64,000 bases of DNA from Metaphire vulgaris (taxonomy: Eukaryota > Annelida > Clitellata > Crassiclitellata > Megascolecidae). This document shows positions 29,542 to 42,300 of the stretch, piece after piece. Where the stretch lies: NCBI GenBank assembly GCA_018105865.1, contig CM030867.1, forward strand, positions 11,334,258-11,398,257. Direction: 5' to 3'. Below the pieces are notes generated by a model. That model was not told the DNA's origin, did no database searches, and saw only the letters and a program-made list of their open reading frames with translations. Both the position numbers and the translations under genes were made by a program. Every line of letters starts with the position of its first letter. Positions within the stretch are counted from its first letter, which is position 1.

Positions 29542-31172
29542 TTCTTCCACCAAAAATCCCCAAAAATACAAGCAACAAAGTTCTCCTATAAATAACAAGA
29601 AATACAAGAAAATCACAACCACGAAGCACAATACAATTAAACAAACATAAAATCATTTAATGAAAACCTGCCTGAACTTTATGGCAATAAGTATGTACTT
29701 CTGTAGTGCCAGTTCTGATATTCCAAAGGTATCAATCAATGATACTACAAATTAATTCATTAAGACCGGATCATTCCAGAGATCAGTCACAGTGGGAAAC
29801 AGCGAGACAGACTATGGAAATAAAGCCAAAAGACTTCTGAATTATTTGAAGCTTTGCACAATAAATCAGGCAACACCACAGTATAAAGAAATACAATTAT
29901 CGTCTACCAATAACACGAGATCCGATGATTTGGATGCAAGATACCAGTACACCTACTACCCCTAACCGGATGCATTTAATTAAGAATTCGAAAAGCTAAA
30001 GAACCAATTTAAACACACACATGCAACACAAATATAGCGCTACACCAAAATCTATATCAATATAGCAGAAAAGATCAAGCCGATTCTTCTACAGTATCGT
30101 GACCTTTAAATTTACTTAAACCTGGCTCAACGGACGTGAAATTTACAGAATCAACAGAAATTCTCTTATTTTTCACCAATAAAATAATTTATTTGTCTAA
30201 ATTTTACATCAAAATGGAAGAGAGCACGTGACTATAAAAGCATGAATATCGTTTTATAGCGCTAAGTTATGTTGAGTGTTATGAATATTTCTTTGCTAAT
30301 CAAGATTTCTCTCATGCATATGCAGATAGAATAAAGATGCGAATAATTCTCGATTTGTCTGGTATTGAAGTTGTACCCCGCTAATTGAAGAATTTATCCA
30401 ATGTAGTTGGACAATTTTGTTTTGGCTTTCCCACCCCACTGTTGGTGGTCTGATAGTTTGGTCTTACAACATTTTCACTGCCTGTAAGCATTGAATAAAG
30501 TTATATGAATTCTAAATACAGAATTGTTATATTACTTTCATCTAAAACTGCCTGGATAACGGGATGCATAGGCTTACAATATTGTCAGCCGAAAATTTTC
30601 CAATGAATTTTAATGATGAAATCATTTTAATCTTAGGCTTAAATGAGGTTTAGAAGCAAAAATGCCAAAAGAAGAAGCACCATATTCGCATAAGCTTTTT
30701 ATATTTATATAGCGCATAATTTTGCAATATTTGGTGTCTAATGCTCTATGTTTACTTGTCACATTTTCATTTGCGTGGCTTTTATTGATTTGCCAAAAGT
30801 AATGATATTTTTAGACATGAAAAGGTTAGGAATTATTTTTATTTGGATGCATCTGATCGGTTATTCTGCGCTGTTATGTGTTTCTTTTCATTATTTTATA
30901 ATTAAGTGAATTTATAATACAGCGCATTAGGCTAATACGTGCTGCCCATGGCCATGAAGCTCTTATTTATATAGCGCATTATTTATTGTGGGACTAGTTT
31001 ATTAAGCATAGTACTTGCATATTATGCAGCTTTTGTTGTGTTATTAGATGCCAAACGATTGGCTATACGTGATTATTGAATAGATGCTTTGTTGAATGCG
31101 TTAATTTAGAGAGAATAAATAATTAAATAATAGTATTTGTTGATTGTTGTGGCGTCTTTTTAGAAATAGAAA
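29542..31172. other. divergent intergenic region
   Basis: 1.6 kb between the head-to-head starts of the SYNCRIP-like gene (-) and the YccV-like gene (+). No conserved frame is present, and none encodes the missing SYNCRIP acidic domain. Several TATAGCGC words (30057, 30258, 30710, 30970) mark scraps of the dispersed element family. No CpG-rich core stands out. Confidence 0.45.
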
Positions 31173-34100
31173 ATGCCCCAAGACAGACGGGCTGTGGTGC
31201 ACTTCTTGTTGATTCTTCTGGTGGTTCCGGTTCAATATTTGATCGTCACTTATTTCAGTTCGACATCAGCGCAGAGGAATTATCAGTTTCAACAGTAAGT
31301 GACAATTGTCACTTTCCATTGTTAACTTTTTACTAATATTTTTGAGTTGAAGTCAAGGGGCTTGCAAATCTTGTCAATTATGTTTGGAGTTAACTGTTAC
31401 TTAATCCACTTTTGTGGGATTTTCTCTACGGCACAACAGCTTACTGGCTATTTTGCGGCATGTATAGTAATTTGAACAATTTCCAATGCCCTTTGAAGGC
31501 AGATAAAGACCCTAAACCGTCCATATATTACTACTTTAGTTGCCCCTTATCAGCAATTTCCAGGACCCCATTTTGTAGCACTGTACACCTCTCTGTGACC
31601 CCATGGCCTGCTTACGTTATTAGTGAGTCTTGTCATCGATGATGTAGAATATCTGATGCTGAGCTTGCAGTCTTGTTGTATACTTGTGAAATTGTAGAAT
31701 CTGTGTATTTTATTTTTAGGCTACTGTCACTGGCGGCCAAGTACAAGGACACGTACGTATCCTGGGAAACGTGGCACAGATGGTGCGGTGAAGTTTTAAA
31801 GTGTTTCGCGTCGTTGCGCGCGAGCATCGCATCGTTGCACTCGACTAGAAACCGACAGACTGCGTCTGGAACAGACGTCGACAATGGAGAGTCAGTTGCT
31901 GTCGAGGTCATCAAGTACAGAAATCCAAAGGGTTACTTTGGAAGTAAGTCACTCTCTGTGACACTCTGAATGGGCTTAGGATTTGAAAATTAGAAAATAT
32001 TACTTTAACTGCTGTTCTGGTAAAGCAACAAAAATGCAGACCTTTACATTTAGCGATGGCTGAATGCTTTTATCTAAAAATGCTGTGCATATTTTCGAGA
32101 CTGCAGATGCAGCCAAAGACTATGTGCACATCTGTGGATGGAGCTCTGGATGGAGCTTGAGTCTTGGAAATAAATACCCAAAATTGTCATCTAAGACCAT
32201 TATTTTCTGGTACTTTTTCATTGGCATATGTGTATCAAGTCCTAAGCTTCTCTAACTTTAGTAACAACATATGCTTTACATACAAATATATATGTGTGTG
32301 TATGTGTGTGCAATTCTTAATGCATGGACCTGCTATGAGCAAATGCCTTGCTCAAATGCTGCAAAATACCGAGCACATTAAGTTTTGCCTCACTAAGATT
32401 TTCCCAGTTGAGGAGTGAGTAAGTAAGTTGGTGAGTCGCATCATTTAAATTAAATACGAGTAGTTTCTGTCTGATTAATTTTTCAAATTCGTGTTTATCT
32501 TTCTTTTAAGTGTCTTTCGAACCTCGAAGTCCGAGGCCAAAAGACGTAAAATTCCGCATCGGTCAAGTTATCCGACATAAACAATACAACTACCGAGGTG
32601 TCATTGTGGGATGGGATCCAGTTGGAAAAGTAATACGACATTCTGTTATTTTATGCATGTCCCTTTTTTTAAATCGGTCAAAACTACTCCTAGATATTAC
32701 GAAATTAACCTAAAGTTTAGGCAAGTATTATCACAAGCCATAATTTTTTTAAATACTGGTTTTTCCTTTTTAATGGCTTGCCTATTAGTAATTATTTAAT
32801 ATATAATTACAAGCAAAGTTCATAAGTATTTTTTCAATATAGTAAAATCCTCTTTAACTATATCAGTGAATATAGTTGTGCTTATCATGTCCAGGTTCTG
32901 TTGTAATAAGTCCTGTTTTAACAGGAATGTATTGTACCTAATTATATTGTTGAGTTGCTATTACAACCATCAACCTAACCATCAGGGTACTGAACCCCTA
33001 TACGGGTCTGGACTGGTCATAAGAATCCTTCAAAACCAATGAGAAAAATTTTGGGGTTCTAGGGTGAGGATGATTGCTGATAAGTTGTCATACAGTCTAC
33101 ACAATTGCTCAGGAGTTCAGTCAATCACTCAATCAATCAGTCAATCAATCACTCAATCAATCAATCAATCAATCAACTTCTATGGTGCCACTATCATAAT
33201 GCATAGGACATCAGCTGATGCTGATGCACCAATCCAATCCGAGTTGGAGCCGGGCCAAGTGTTTGGCTATAATATAAATTCTTCAGTGAGGGGGGCTCTG
33301 GCCCAAACCCCATTGGGGAGCTCACAATACCCCTTAGTCATATATGTGATGGAGTCCCTATTCTGGATTCATGGCTATGCCATTGGTTACAACTGAGTCT
33401 TTAAGATCGGCAATTTCTGATTAAAGTTGTACAGTTTTTCTAAGCGAAGCAGCGCTTATTGAAGGTGTACCTGTTGTCTCACTTATTTGCAGGCACCAGA
33501 AAACTGGTTAGGTAAAACTAGTGGAAACATTAAAGAGGTATGATTATTATTTCACATTATTATTCAATAATAGTCTGAAAATCCTGTTGCTAATTTTTTA
33601 CTTTCAATATATAAGCCAAACTGTCTTGCGTGTAGGTTCACATTGTCCTACAGGAAGTTAGGATAGGATTACATCCAAGTTTCAATGACCACAGATCCTG
33701 TTGCATCTTTTAATAAGGAAGCAAAGCAATTTTAACAAAGCAGGGCATAATAAACTACAGTGAAACTTGTTTAATGTCACCGTCTCAAGAGACTGTTCGA
33801 ACTTTTGACTACGTTAAACAGAGTTGACACAAAAGTAGCAGTGATAAATGGGTTTGACTGTCTGTATTTATTCGTTCTATGGCTGTACTTCAGAGATGGA
33901 AGAACCAGCCAAACTATTCAATTCTCATCGATGTTCGAGACCGATCACAACCGCAGATGGCGTACGTCGCAGAGGAGCTCATAGAAGTTATTATGGGTGT
34001 TAAGGTTAGCGTTAAAATATTTGTGTAACAAAAGAACTAAAGAGATATTTATTATGGAACATTTAAGCACATAAAAATAAACAGCTACTACTGTACTACT

Positions 34101-35105
34101 TTCCAAAGTGCTATATAAATTTACAAGCTTTTACTTACTTATTTTACTTACTTGTTTCATAGCAGTATGTTAAATTTCTCAAATGCTGCAAGCACCATTA
34201 TATACAGTAGAACTTTGTTGTAACGTAATTTAGGGTCTGTAAAATTTAGTACGTTACATATATCTAACAAGATAACAATATGCTAGCACATCAAATGGGA
34301 TAGTCCATTGTGGTATGTTATAACCAAACATGTTATAGCCGAGTATATTATATCGAAGTTCTACTGTACTTTCTTCTGTGTAGTGCAGTGGTATTTGAGA
34401 ATCAGAGGGGAAGGAATCCGAACAGTGGGGACATTTTTATTCTGTTACGCTAACAAGTTAATAAGTTAATGACAGCACATTAACCTCTTTACTGGGAACC
34501 CTGAATATATCCATCCATTTTACTGTACGTTGAGTTGCAGTTAAATACACGGTAAAGGGGTTAAACTTTTCCCTGCTACGTGATGGAGTAGATAAGTGGA
34601 GATGGGGAGTCAATAAGCAGGGAACAGGAAATTCCCTGTCCACTCCCTTCTACAAATACAATACTGAATACATTGTTTACGTTGAATATGTTGTTTATAC
34701 ATTGAATTGTGCACTTGAAAGCTAAGCTCATAGGTTTCTTGCTAATGTCTCTTTTATTTAGTTACTGTCTCTCTGTTTGATTTCACTCTTAATATAATAT
34801 TTAATATAATACTGTAATAGACAGAATCTATGGGTTTATGTGCTTGCTATTATGGTTTGTAATATTAGTGTGCTGTGCAAAAGTGTCAACAATAATGTAT
34901 ATTAGGCCACACTTATATATTTTACCTGTATTGGAGTTTCTAAAGGTGATTTTGCTAATTAATGTCTTTTAATTTCAAATAAGAAATTCGTCTTTGTTTC
35001 ATGTACTAGGTAAAGCATCCTGACTTGGAGAAATACTTTGAAGGTTTCAATGGCGTACAACATCTTCCCCGACCGCAGCTCAGGGTTTTGTACCCTCACG
35101 ACTAA
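31173..35105 (+). CDS. membrane-anchored YccV-like domain protein
   Basis: Six exons: 31173-31294, 31720-31943, 32511-32629, 33493-33537, 33894-34004, 35010-35105. They total 717 nt with matching phases and encode 238 residues. Residues about 9-27 (VHFLLILLVVPVQYLIVTY) form one hydrophobic segment after a basic N-terminus: a signal anchor or uncleaved signal. A helical middle region (YVSWETWHRWCGEVLKC) follows. Residues about 126-236 are a YccV-like (hemimethylated-DNA-binding) domain: FRIGQVIRHKQYNYRGVIVG, WDP, NYSILIDVRD, YVAEEL, HPDLEKYFEGF, and a LYPHD end. The same fold occurs at the C-terminus of FBXO21 and in POLDIP2. The bacterial relative HspQ promotes proteolysis, so the DNA-binding label need not apply, especially with an N-terminal membrane segment. 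Function unknown. Confidence 0.85.
33115..33260 (-). mobile_element. SINE-like element, S family
   Basis: Reverse-orientation copy: (TCAA)n at 33120-33173, then ACTTCTATGGTGCC, CATCAGCTGATGC and GCACCAATCCAA. These are the complement of GGTGCGCCATCGGCTGAT and GGCGCCATAGAAGTTTATTG in the plus copies. Confidence 0.6.
34480..34564. mobile_element. TTAA-bounded palindromic MITE
   Basis: Begins TTAACCTCTTTACTGGG and ends CACGGTAAAGGGGTTAA, in the last intron of the YccV-like gene. Confidence 0.75.
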
Positions 35106-36333
35106 CGACCACAATGTAGCCGCCACGCCTGCCACGATCGACCATGGTACACTACGGAAATGCCGAAATCGCTTGAATTAAATTCACTGTTTCTCTGTTT
35201 GAAGCACAATTCTGGCCTGAATCCCTAACCACATAAAGCTATTCGAAATTGAGGAAGCCATTTGAAATGGACCGATCCTACCAAATTGCCTCGTGTGTTA
35301 CTGTAATAATATATGGGAAAATGACAATTAAGTTGGAAAAAGACTGGTTATAATAACACATTTGGAGTTTTATTTCTGAATTTCCAACTGCAGTAGTTCT
35401 GTACAAAACATATCTTCTCCTGTTATCACCATTGTTATTAATTTTAATTTTATTGACGGTCCATTTTATCCCAATGTTATTAAGCTGTTGTAGCGTTACG
35501 GCTGGCGTTTCGCAGCCCTTTTCATCCTAAGCGCCTCGATATCCAGCAGATGCCAGCACCTATTTGTGCTACCCAATTCCAGAGAGGTTTGGTCTCTGAA
35601 AAAAACAGAGAAAATCACTTGTATGTTATCTGTAATACCCTCTTAAAAGTCCCACGTGATAATTTAGCTGACAATACCCTAGTTCATCAGTCACTGAAGC
35701 ATTCAGTATAGCCCCAGTTTGTGTATATTATGCTAAGAACAGTTGTAGGATTTTCTTGTTATCAAGGACTTGTTATGTAATGTAATCTTGGCTATTAAAG
35801 AACGCATTACAAAAACTTTACTGTATGAAATGAACTTGGTTATAGCCAACTGTACATAACAGTTCTTAAGAATGCACTATAGCAGGATTGTACTGTATAT
35901 GAATACATATCTATAAGCTTCTATAGTGCCATTATAGTAATGCCACTGATGCCAAGTGCTTTACTATAATGGCGCTATAGAAGCTGATGGATATTTTAAA
36001 TCTTGACCGTATTCAGTGATAACTCTCATTCCATTCTGTTTCTAGCAGTTATTGAGATTTAAGTTTTATCACCGAATAGAGAATTTTTGGTCAGCTATTC
36101 AGTTTATTTTATGCCATAAACACTGCTATGTGAGTTAAACAGCTGCAGGGTGACTTTGTTTCACTGTCTTTCACAATCTACCATTCATTTGGGTTGCAAT
36201 GGTATCGTTTTTTAAAAAAATTCACTTTTGTTTGAAAAAGTGATACTTTTGTTGAGAATTTGTTTCAGTCTGTACTAATTTCAGAACGCGGGTTTAAAGT
36301 AATGTTCATTTGCGAGTCTAGTGTCTTAGAAAC
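35106..36333. other. 3' region of YccV-like gene, no ORF
   Basis: Lies between the stop of the YccV-like gene (+) and the stop of the FANCG-like gene (-), so it probably holds both 3' UTRs. ATTAAA at 35794 is one possible polyadenylation signal. A short palindrome at 35925-35992 has CTTCTATAGTGCC at its left end and the complement at its right end and joins the dispersed GCGCTATAGAAG family. Confidence 0.45.
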
Positions 36334-39300
36334 TCACTCGACTGCGGCCAAAAGCTGTTTTAAGAGCAGATCCAACTGGAGAGTGTCGTTCGAGGCGGGC
36401 GTTAAACCGCGATGTAACAGCCACAGTGATGTTGCTTCAGAACTGCATTGCAGTTTGTACAAAAGGAGAGTCAGGTTGTAAACTTTGCTCGTATCATCTA
36501 GAAAGAAAGATACAGACAGAGATAGATATATGGGGAGAAGGAGGCAGATAGATAGAGCAGTAGAGAGATAGTTAGAGGCAGTGGCACCCACAGAAATATT
36601 TACACGGGGACAAAACACAATGGTCACAGTTAATATAGTTTTCAAGGTATTCCAGGTCCACAGTTCTTAGTTTAAAGTTAAGTTCCTCAATGTCACTTTG
36701 TGTATCAGTAGTGTTTCAGTGTGAAAATACTGGTTAAAAACCAAAATATACTTATAGTTAACAGAATTGCATTTTCCAGTGGGGCAAGTGTCCCCTCCTG
36801 CCCAATGTGTGGGTGCCCATGAGGGAGAGGGTAGAGATAACAGTAAATATAAATAATTAATGTATCTAAAAGTAGTTTTATATTCATAATGACTTACTGC
36901 TGTCCAGCTGATAAGCCAGTCTTGCCCAGTGCAGGGCATCGTGAAGGTGACCTAGGGTGATCATCACGAGAGCTTTGAGACAGTAAGCTTCAGATGTTAT
37001 CCAATGCAAAGCATCCTTCTCTTCCTCCTCCTCCTCCTCCTCCTCCTCCTCCTGTTCTTTCCCTATCATAAACAGAAGAGCACAGCAATACATACCAACA
37101 AAATCAGTAAGACAAGGGTCATAGTTTTGTGCACAATGTACGGTGAGCCTCCAATGAAGGCCTAAAATGTTGGGTCAGTTGTCCAGCCCCATAGGGATCA
37201 TCCATATACAACGTATGCAAAAAAGGCATATCTTCAATCCCCCATTTGCACAGCGTACATAGGGCAAAATCTCCTAAATACAACCCCTCCCCCTTAGTGC
37301 GTACGTACTGTATGGATGGACCCATACTGTTCTTTTAAAAACCATACAGCAAAAATAACAGTTGAGATGCATGGAATAGGTTTTTGCACAGACTGTATAC
37401 AAATTGAAAAAACTATGGTAAGCACTGCATGCATTAATTATTAAAAGTAATTTAACAACAGTACAATGGAATCTTATTATAACATACTAAAAAACATCAA
37501 TAACTCATCTATTAAATTCAGATTTGATTACCGGTATAACTTTAATACAATTAAACTGTAAGGATGTGCCTGCTAAATTTACATTTTAGCCAAACCTGCA
37601 CTATATAAATTGTCATTTAAACTAAACAAACATATTATACATTACATTGAAAACACTGTTTCACAACTTCATGTAAAGCATACATAATGTGAAAATACCA
37701 ACCTGTATTTACGATTACATCTGTTTTCATGCGTTTACCGTGTGGAGGCTTTTCCCCAAGATTTTTATTCCTCTTCCAAATGGATTCTAAGATGTCAACT
37801 GCCCTTTATCAAAAATATCAAATATGATCACTGCTAACAACATAAAAAGACTATATATGCATTTCTTATAAAATACATTGATTGCAAGCATGAAAAAAAC
37901 ACAGAAAAACAGAAAGAATGCAAACCAGAATGATAATAGATAGATATACTGTCAAAGAAATTGAGCATTTAGCATATTCAATCTGCCTATCAACACATCT
38001 GAACAAAAACAGGAAACAACTGTAGATTTTTAAAAAGTGGATCCCAACAAAATTTAGTCAGTGATTTTAAATCAACGATTGGACAAAGCTCAGTCATCAA
38101 GATATACTTTGGCAGAAAAAGTAAGAGTTGAATTAAAAAAGGGTCCATCCATGTAGTACAGTGTACGTACACACTGAGGGGGTGGATTTAATGGAATTTA
38201 CCTATGTATGCTGTCAAACGGGGGTTGAAAATGTGACTTTTTTGCGTACGTACTATATGGATGAGCCCCCAAAGAGAATTACACAAATTTTCATAATTTT
38301 GTCATTGCCAAAAAAATATCTTGTCGTCAAAAAGCCGGTTTCAACATTGCAGAGTCGAATTTCCAAATGCTAAAACTAAGATAATTATTGTTTCTACAAG
38401 AATACCCAAAATAATTTATGAAATTAAAATAATCAATACACCAAAATCAATAAGAGAACTTGCCTTTCCACACACAAGAAGGAGTCATTCCTAGAACCAA
38501 GATTAATCAGGGCCTCTGATTTGTGCAGCAGAATTGTTGCGTCAAACAGCATGACTTTAACGGTGTTGTCGACTCCGGCCATTGTCGTCGTCACGTCGTA
38601 ACACGTGCGGTCGTCTTTGGTTTCACGTAAACGTTTACTCGACCTTTTGGAAATCTCCGGTCCATTGCTCGCTTCGACCAACATCGTGAACTGAGCGCTC
38701 GAGGGTCCGGGATCTGATAAGTGTGAATTGTGACTCGCGACACCACCGGAACGAGGCGGGTCGAATTTATCGATCATGTGATCGCAGAATTGAACCGCCT
38801 GGCTGAATCTACCAGCGTTGATGCTTGCTTGTATTGCTTGAGCATGCAAAGACTGAATCGAAGGCAAATGAATGCCATCAATGCAACTGCGATCTCTAAA
38901 AACATGCGACTGACTTTCTGACGAAGATAATGAAGAAAACAGCTCCAAATAGACATCAACAGCTTCCTTGTATCTAGAATTTAAAAACAAAAACATGAAA
39001 TAAACACATTTTTTTTACTTAATGATAATATTAATTTTTATACAATTTATAAGCACCAGATCAATAGACATATTCAGAAGAATGTTTACTTTAAAAAACA
39101 CACTAATGATTGTAAAAATATTAAACAATTTTAACATTTTAAAAATATGACTTAATATGTATTAAGTCACTCAGAATATTATTACAAGAACATCAGAAAT
39201 CCTCTATTTTAATCTTAATATGTAAAAGAAGGCAGCATTTAACTTTATCACAGCAACTGGGTCAAGTAGAAATCATCAAAAAACTCATTCTTTAACCCCT

Positions 39301-42300
39301 CTATCATCCACAACACATAGTATGGTAGTTCAAATTACATTACAGATAAATGACCGGTAAAGGGGTTAAAGTAATTATTACGTAAAGAGTAACCTTTTCA
39401 GGTCCAAAAGTCTTCGGACACAAACGTATAATACAGTCTGTCTGTTAAGCGTGAATGAATTCTGAGTAAACAAGTGATCCGAATCAACCGATGAAGAGAA
39501 AAAGGACAGCATATTGCTACACATTGAGTTCCGAGTGTCTTCTAAAATAAGCTGAAATGAAGAAACAAAACCAGAAGTGTTCTAATTCTGTGAAATGCAA
39601 GTCACTTATGGCAATGTTTCTCTCGTTGAAATTACTTAAGCTGGCAAATGAAGCATTAATTTATTTTACAAGTAGATTAATTAATTAATTATAAACCTAA
39701 AGTGTTGGCCTGGCTTATCCACATCACAAATTGACAGACCTGGCTGTCCAGCCTAAAATCCTGGATTTGGACCTGTTTTGTATGGGATTGGGATTTTGTG
39801 CACCATCGGCTGATACTTCTGTTCACTAAGAAGCAGTGCTATAGAAATTGATGATGGGATAGAACTGGAACACTAGAGACAATAATAGCAGACAAAAATC
39901 AAAAGAAAACGCACCCATTATCTTTTAAGGACAACGTATGCTAGAACTTTATTGAAATAACACCACAGTAATGCCCGGTCTGCCAGATAACCTCATGCAA
40001 TAGCTATCAAAGTTTCTATTTACTGAAATAGAAGAACCGCGTAAAAGAGGCTCTGACTTTGGCCAAAAGTTGAAGCATCTCCAGCTCTGCGTCGTACAGG
40101 AGCAGCTTTCGATACTGAAGCGCGATGTTATACATTGCAACGTGAAACTGGAAGTTTTCCTGCAGGCATTTTTTGAACACCTGAACGGCGCTGTGATGTC
40201 GACCCTGTACAAGCGCATTGAAAAAACAAATGCTGTACAAATCAGCTAAGAGCATTTACATTACAGCAATCATTATACGTACTAATCAACGACCTGTATC
40301 ACCGATTATAAATAGCATCCCAAAGACAGTCGATGCATTGGCAGTTTTTAAGAAACTGCAGAAGTCATACGACTGCAATGAATTCTTAATGCTCCACAAG
40401 CATAAAATAAGTAAGTAAGTAAGTAAAATCTAGTAGATTTCTATAGCGCCTCCTTGGAAAGCAGCACAACAGTAGCTGCTTATTCTTAGGCGCTAAAGTG
40501 CACTAAAGATATACACACTAAGTGATAAGAAGTGATAAGTGTAAATGCTGCACCTGCGAGGATAGACAACAGCCGATAAGATTGCGGGCAATGAGCGTCA
40601 ATTGTGGATTCAAATTCTCTTGTCCGATCAAGGCGATCATCGAGTTGAACGCCTCATCAAAGGAATTCTGCGTATACAAAATGTACCCTGGAGTAAACAA
40701 AAATCTCATGTTTTATTAAACTGTACATCAGAACTTCTGAATCATCGTAAATAAATCAGTGATCTCAAAACTTTAACCACAACGTAGTGGTTAAAAATAT
40801 TGCAAATATCAGTAGGAATAGCTGATATAACATACATAAAGGGCCCTGAAAATTCTGTTTGTTGTATCAAGACTCAACCATGTACAAGCCATTTTAAATG
40901 GAGCTTTTTTGCATGGTTCTTACAAATCCTGCCCATTGGGGATAAGGTTATGTTGTAATGGAACAGCTATAGCAAGATCTACAAACAATAAAAGTAAAAA
41001 TGTCTCTTGAGTCACAACAGAGCTACATCAGGACTCAGTACATATTTACAAAGCTATGTGTTAATAAATGACTCAAAAAGCATTTGTAATGCCAGATATA
41101 TTTTACAAGCCCATCAAATTAACTCCAATATATTACTAAATTTAGTGCAAATTCATAAACCAAGAAACCCCCATCTTGACTTCTAATAATAACCCAAATT
41201 TCTACCAGCACTTGCCTTCAGCATAAGAGCTGAATGTCTTAAGCGGATAAGTTTCAATCTGTCTCAGTTGCACAAGTGAATTTTCTGGCTCGGAAAGGTT
41301 GAAGGACGCGATCGCAGAGAGAAATCTAACCGCGTCCGTAGTTGTGGAAAGACTCGTTGAAGGGACTTTGTCCGTGGAAACGCGTGGGAGGCCTAACCTC
41401 TGATCGACCGAATCGACCTAACACAAGACATTAAAATAATCGGTCGATTTGTGCATGCTGCATCTGTAAGCCATACTACAGTAAAACCCCCTCAAGTGCA
41501 TAGCACTTACACTGTCTTAGGACAAGTGCTCAGCAAATATGAATGAAATTTCTGCACTGCTACATGTATTAAATTTAGATAAATTTCTATTAAACTCACT
41601 GAATTTTATTAAGCTCAACATATAACCAACTTGGACAGATTCAAGGTGGACAATTCAAGACTAAGTAAATTCAGAAATTTACACACACCCATTTCTATCA
41701 AGCATATGGCCATGAATGAATGCACAGACAATGAATGGATTATGTTTTTATAGTGATTTAGTACAGTAGCTCTTCTACTACTGAGCAACATGATACATTA
41801 TGAATGTTAATTACATTTGACAGTCTAAATGAGTTATAAATTTCTTCTTTCTTTAGCGATTAGAACAGACCAGAGTCTATCTATAACAGACGAGATGAAA
41901 TACCTGAAATAAAACCACGGCTCTAGGAAGAACCAGCTGCAGCAGCTGGTCACAGATCTCTCTTGCCTCTCCATATTGACGGCATTCCATCAGCCAGACG
42001 CAATACACACGGCCAAACCAAGCAACGAAACTTTGGTGGAACCTGAAAAACAGGTTAATAAAATATCTGTTTTAAAACAAAACGTAAAGCAAAACAGTAT
42101 TTCCAAATGTCTGGTCTTCTATATCAAGGCTTAACCATTTTAAACCAGCACTCCAGCACAGATGCTTTCACAGGCTGGAAAAATAAACTATCATGCCAGG
42201 TGCAAAGGGTTAATCTGTTAGGGTTAGACTGCATGTAACAGGTTACAGCTGGGACATGTAGTAGCGCAACATTGTACAGTACTGCTCAAAAATTGTAAAC

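Noticed and set aside
37119..38373. Frames at 37119-37325 (-) and 38161-38373 (+)
   Set aside because: Both fall inside copies of the GTACGTAC MITE family and not in a gene.
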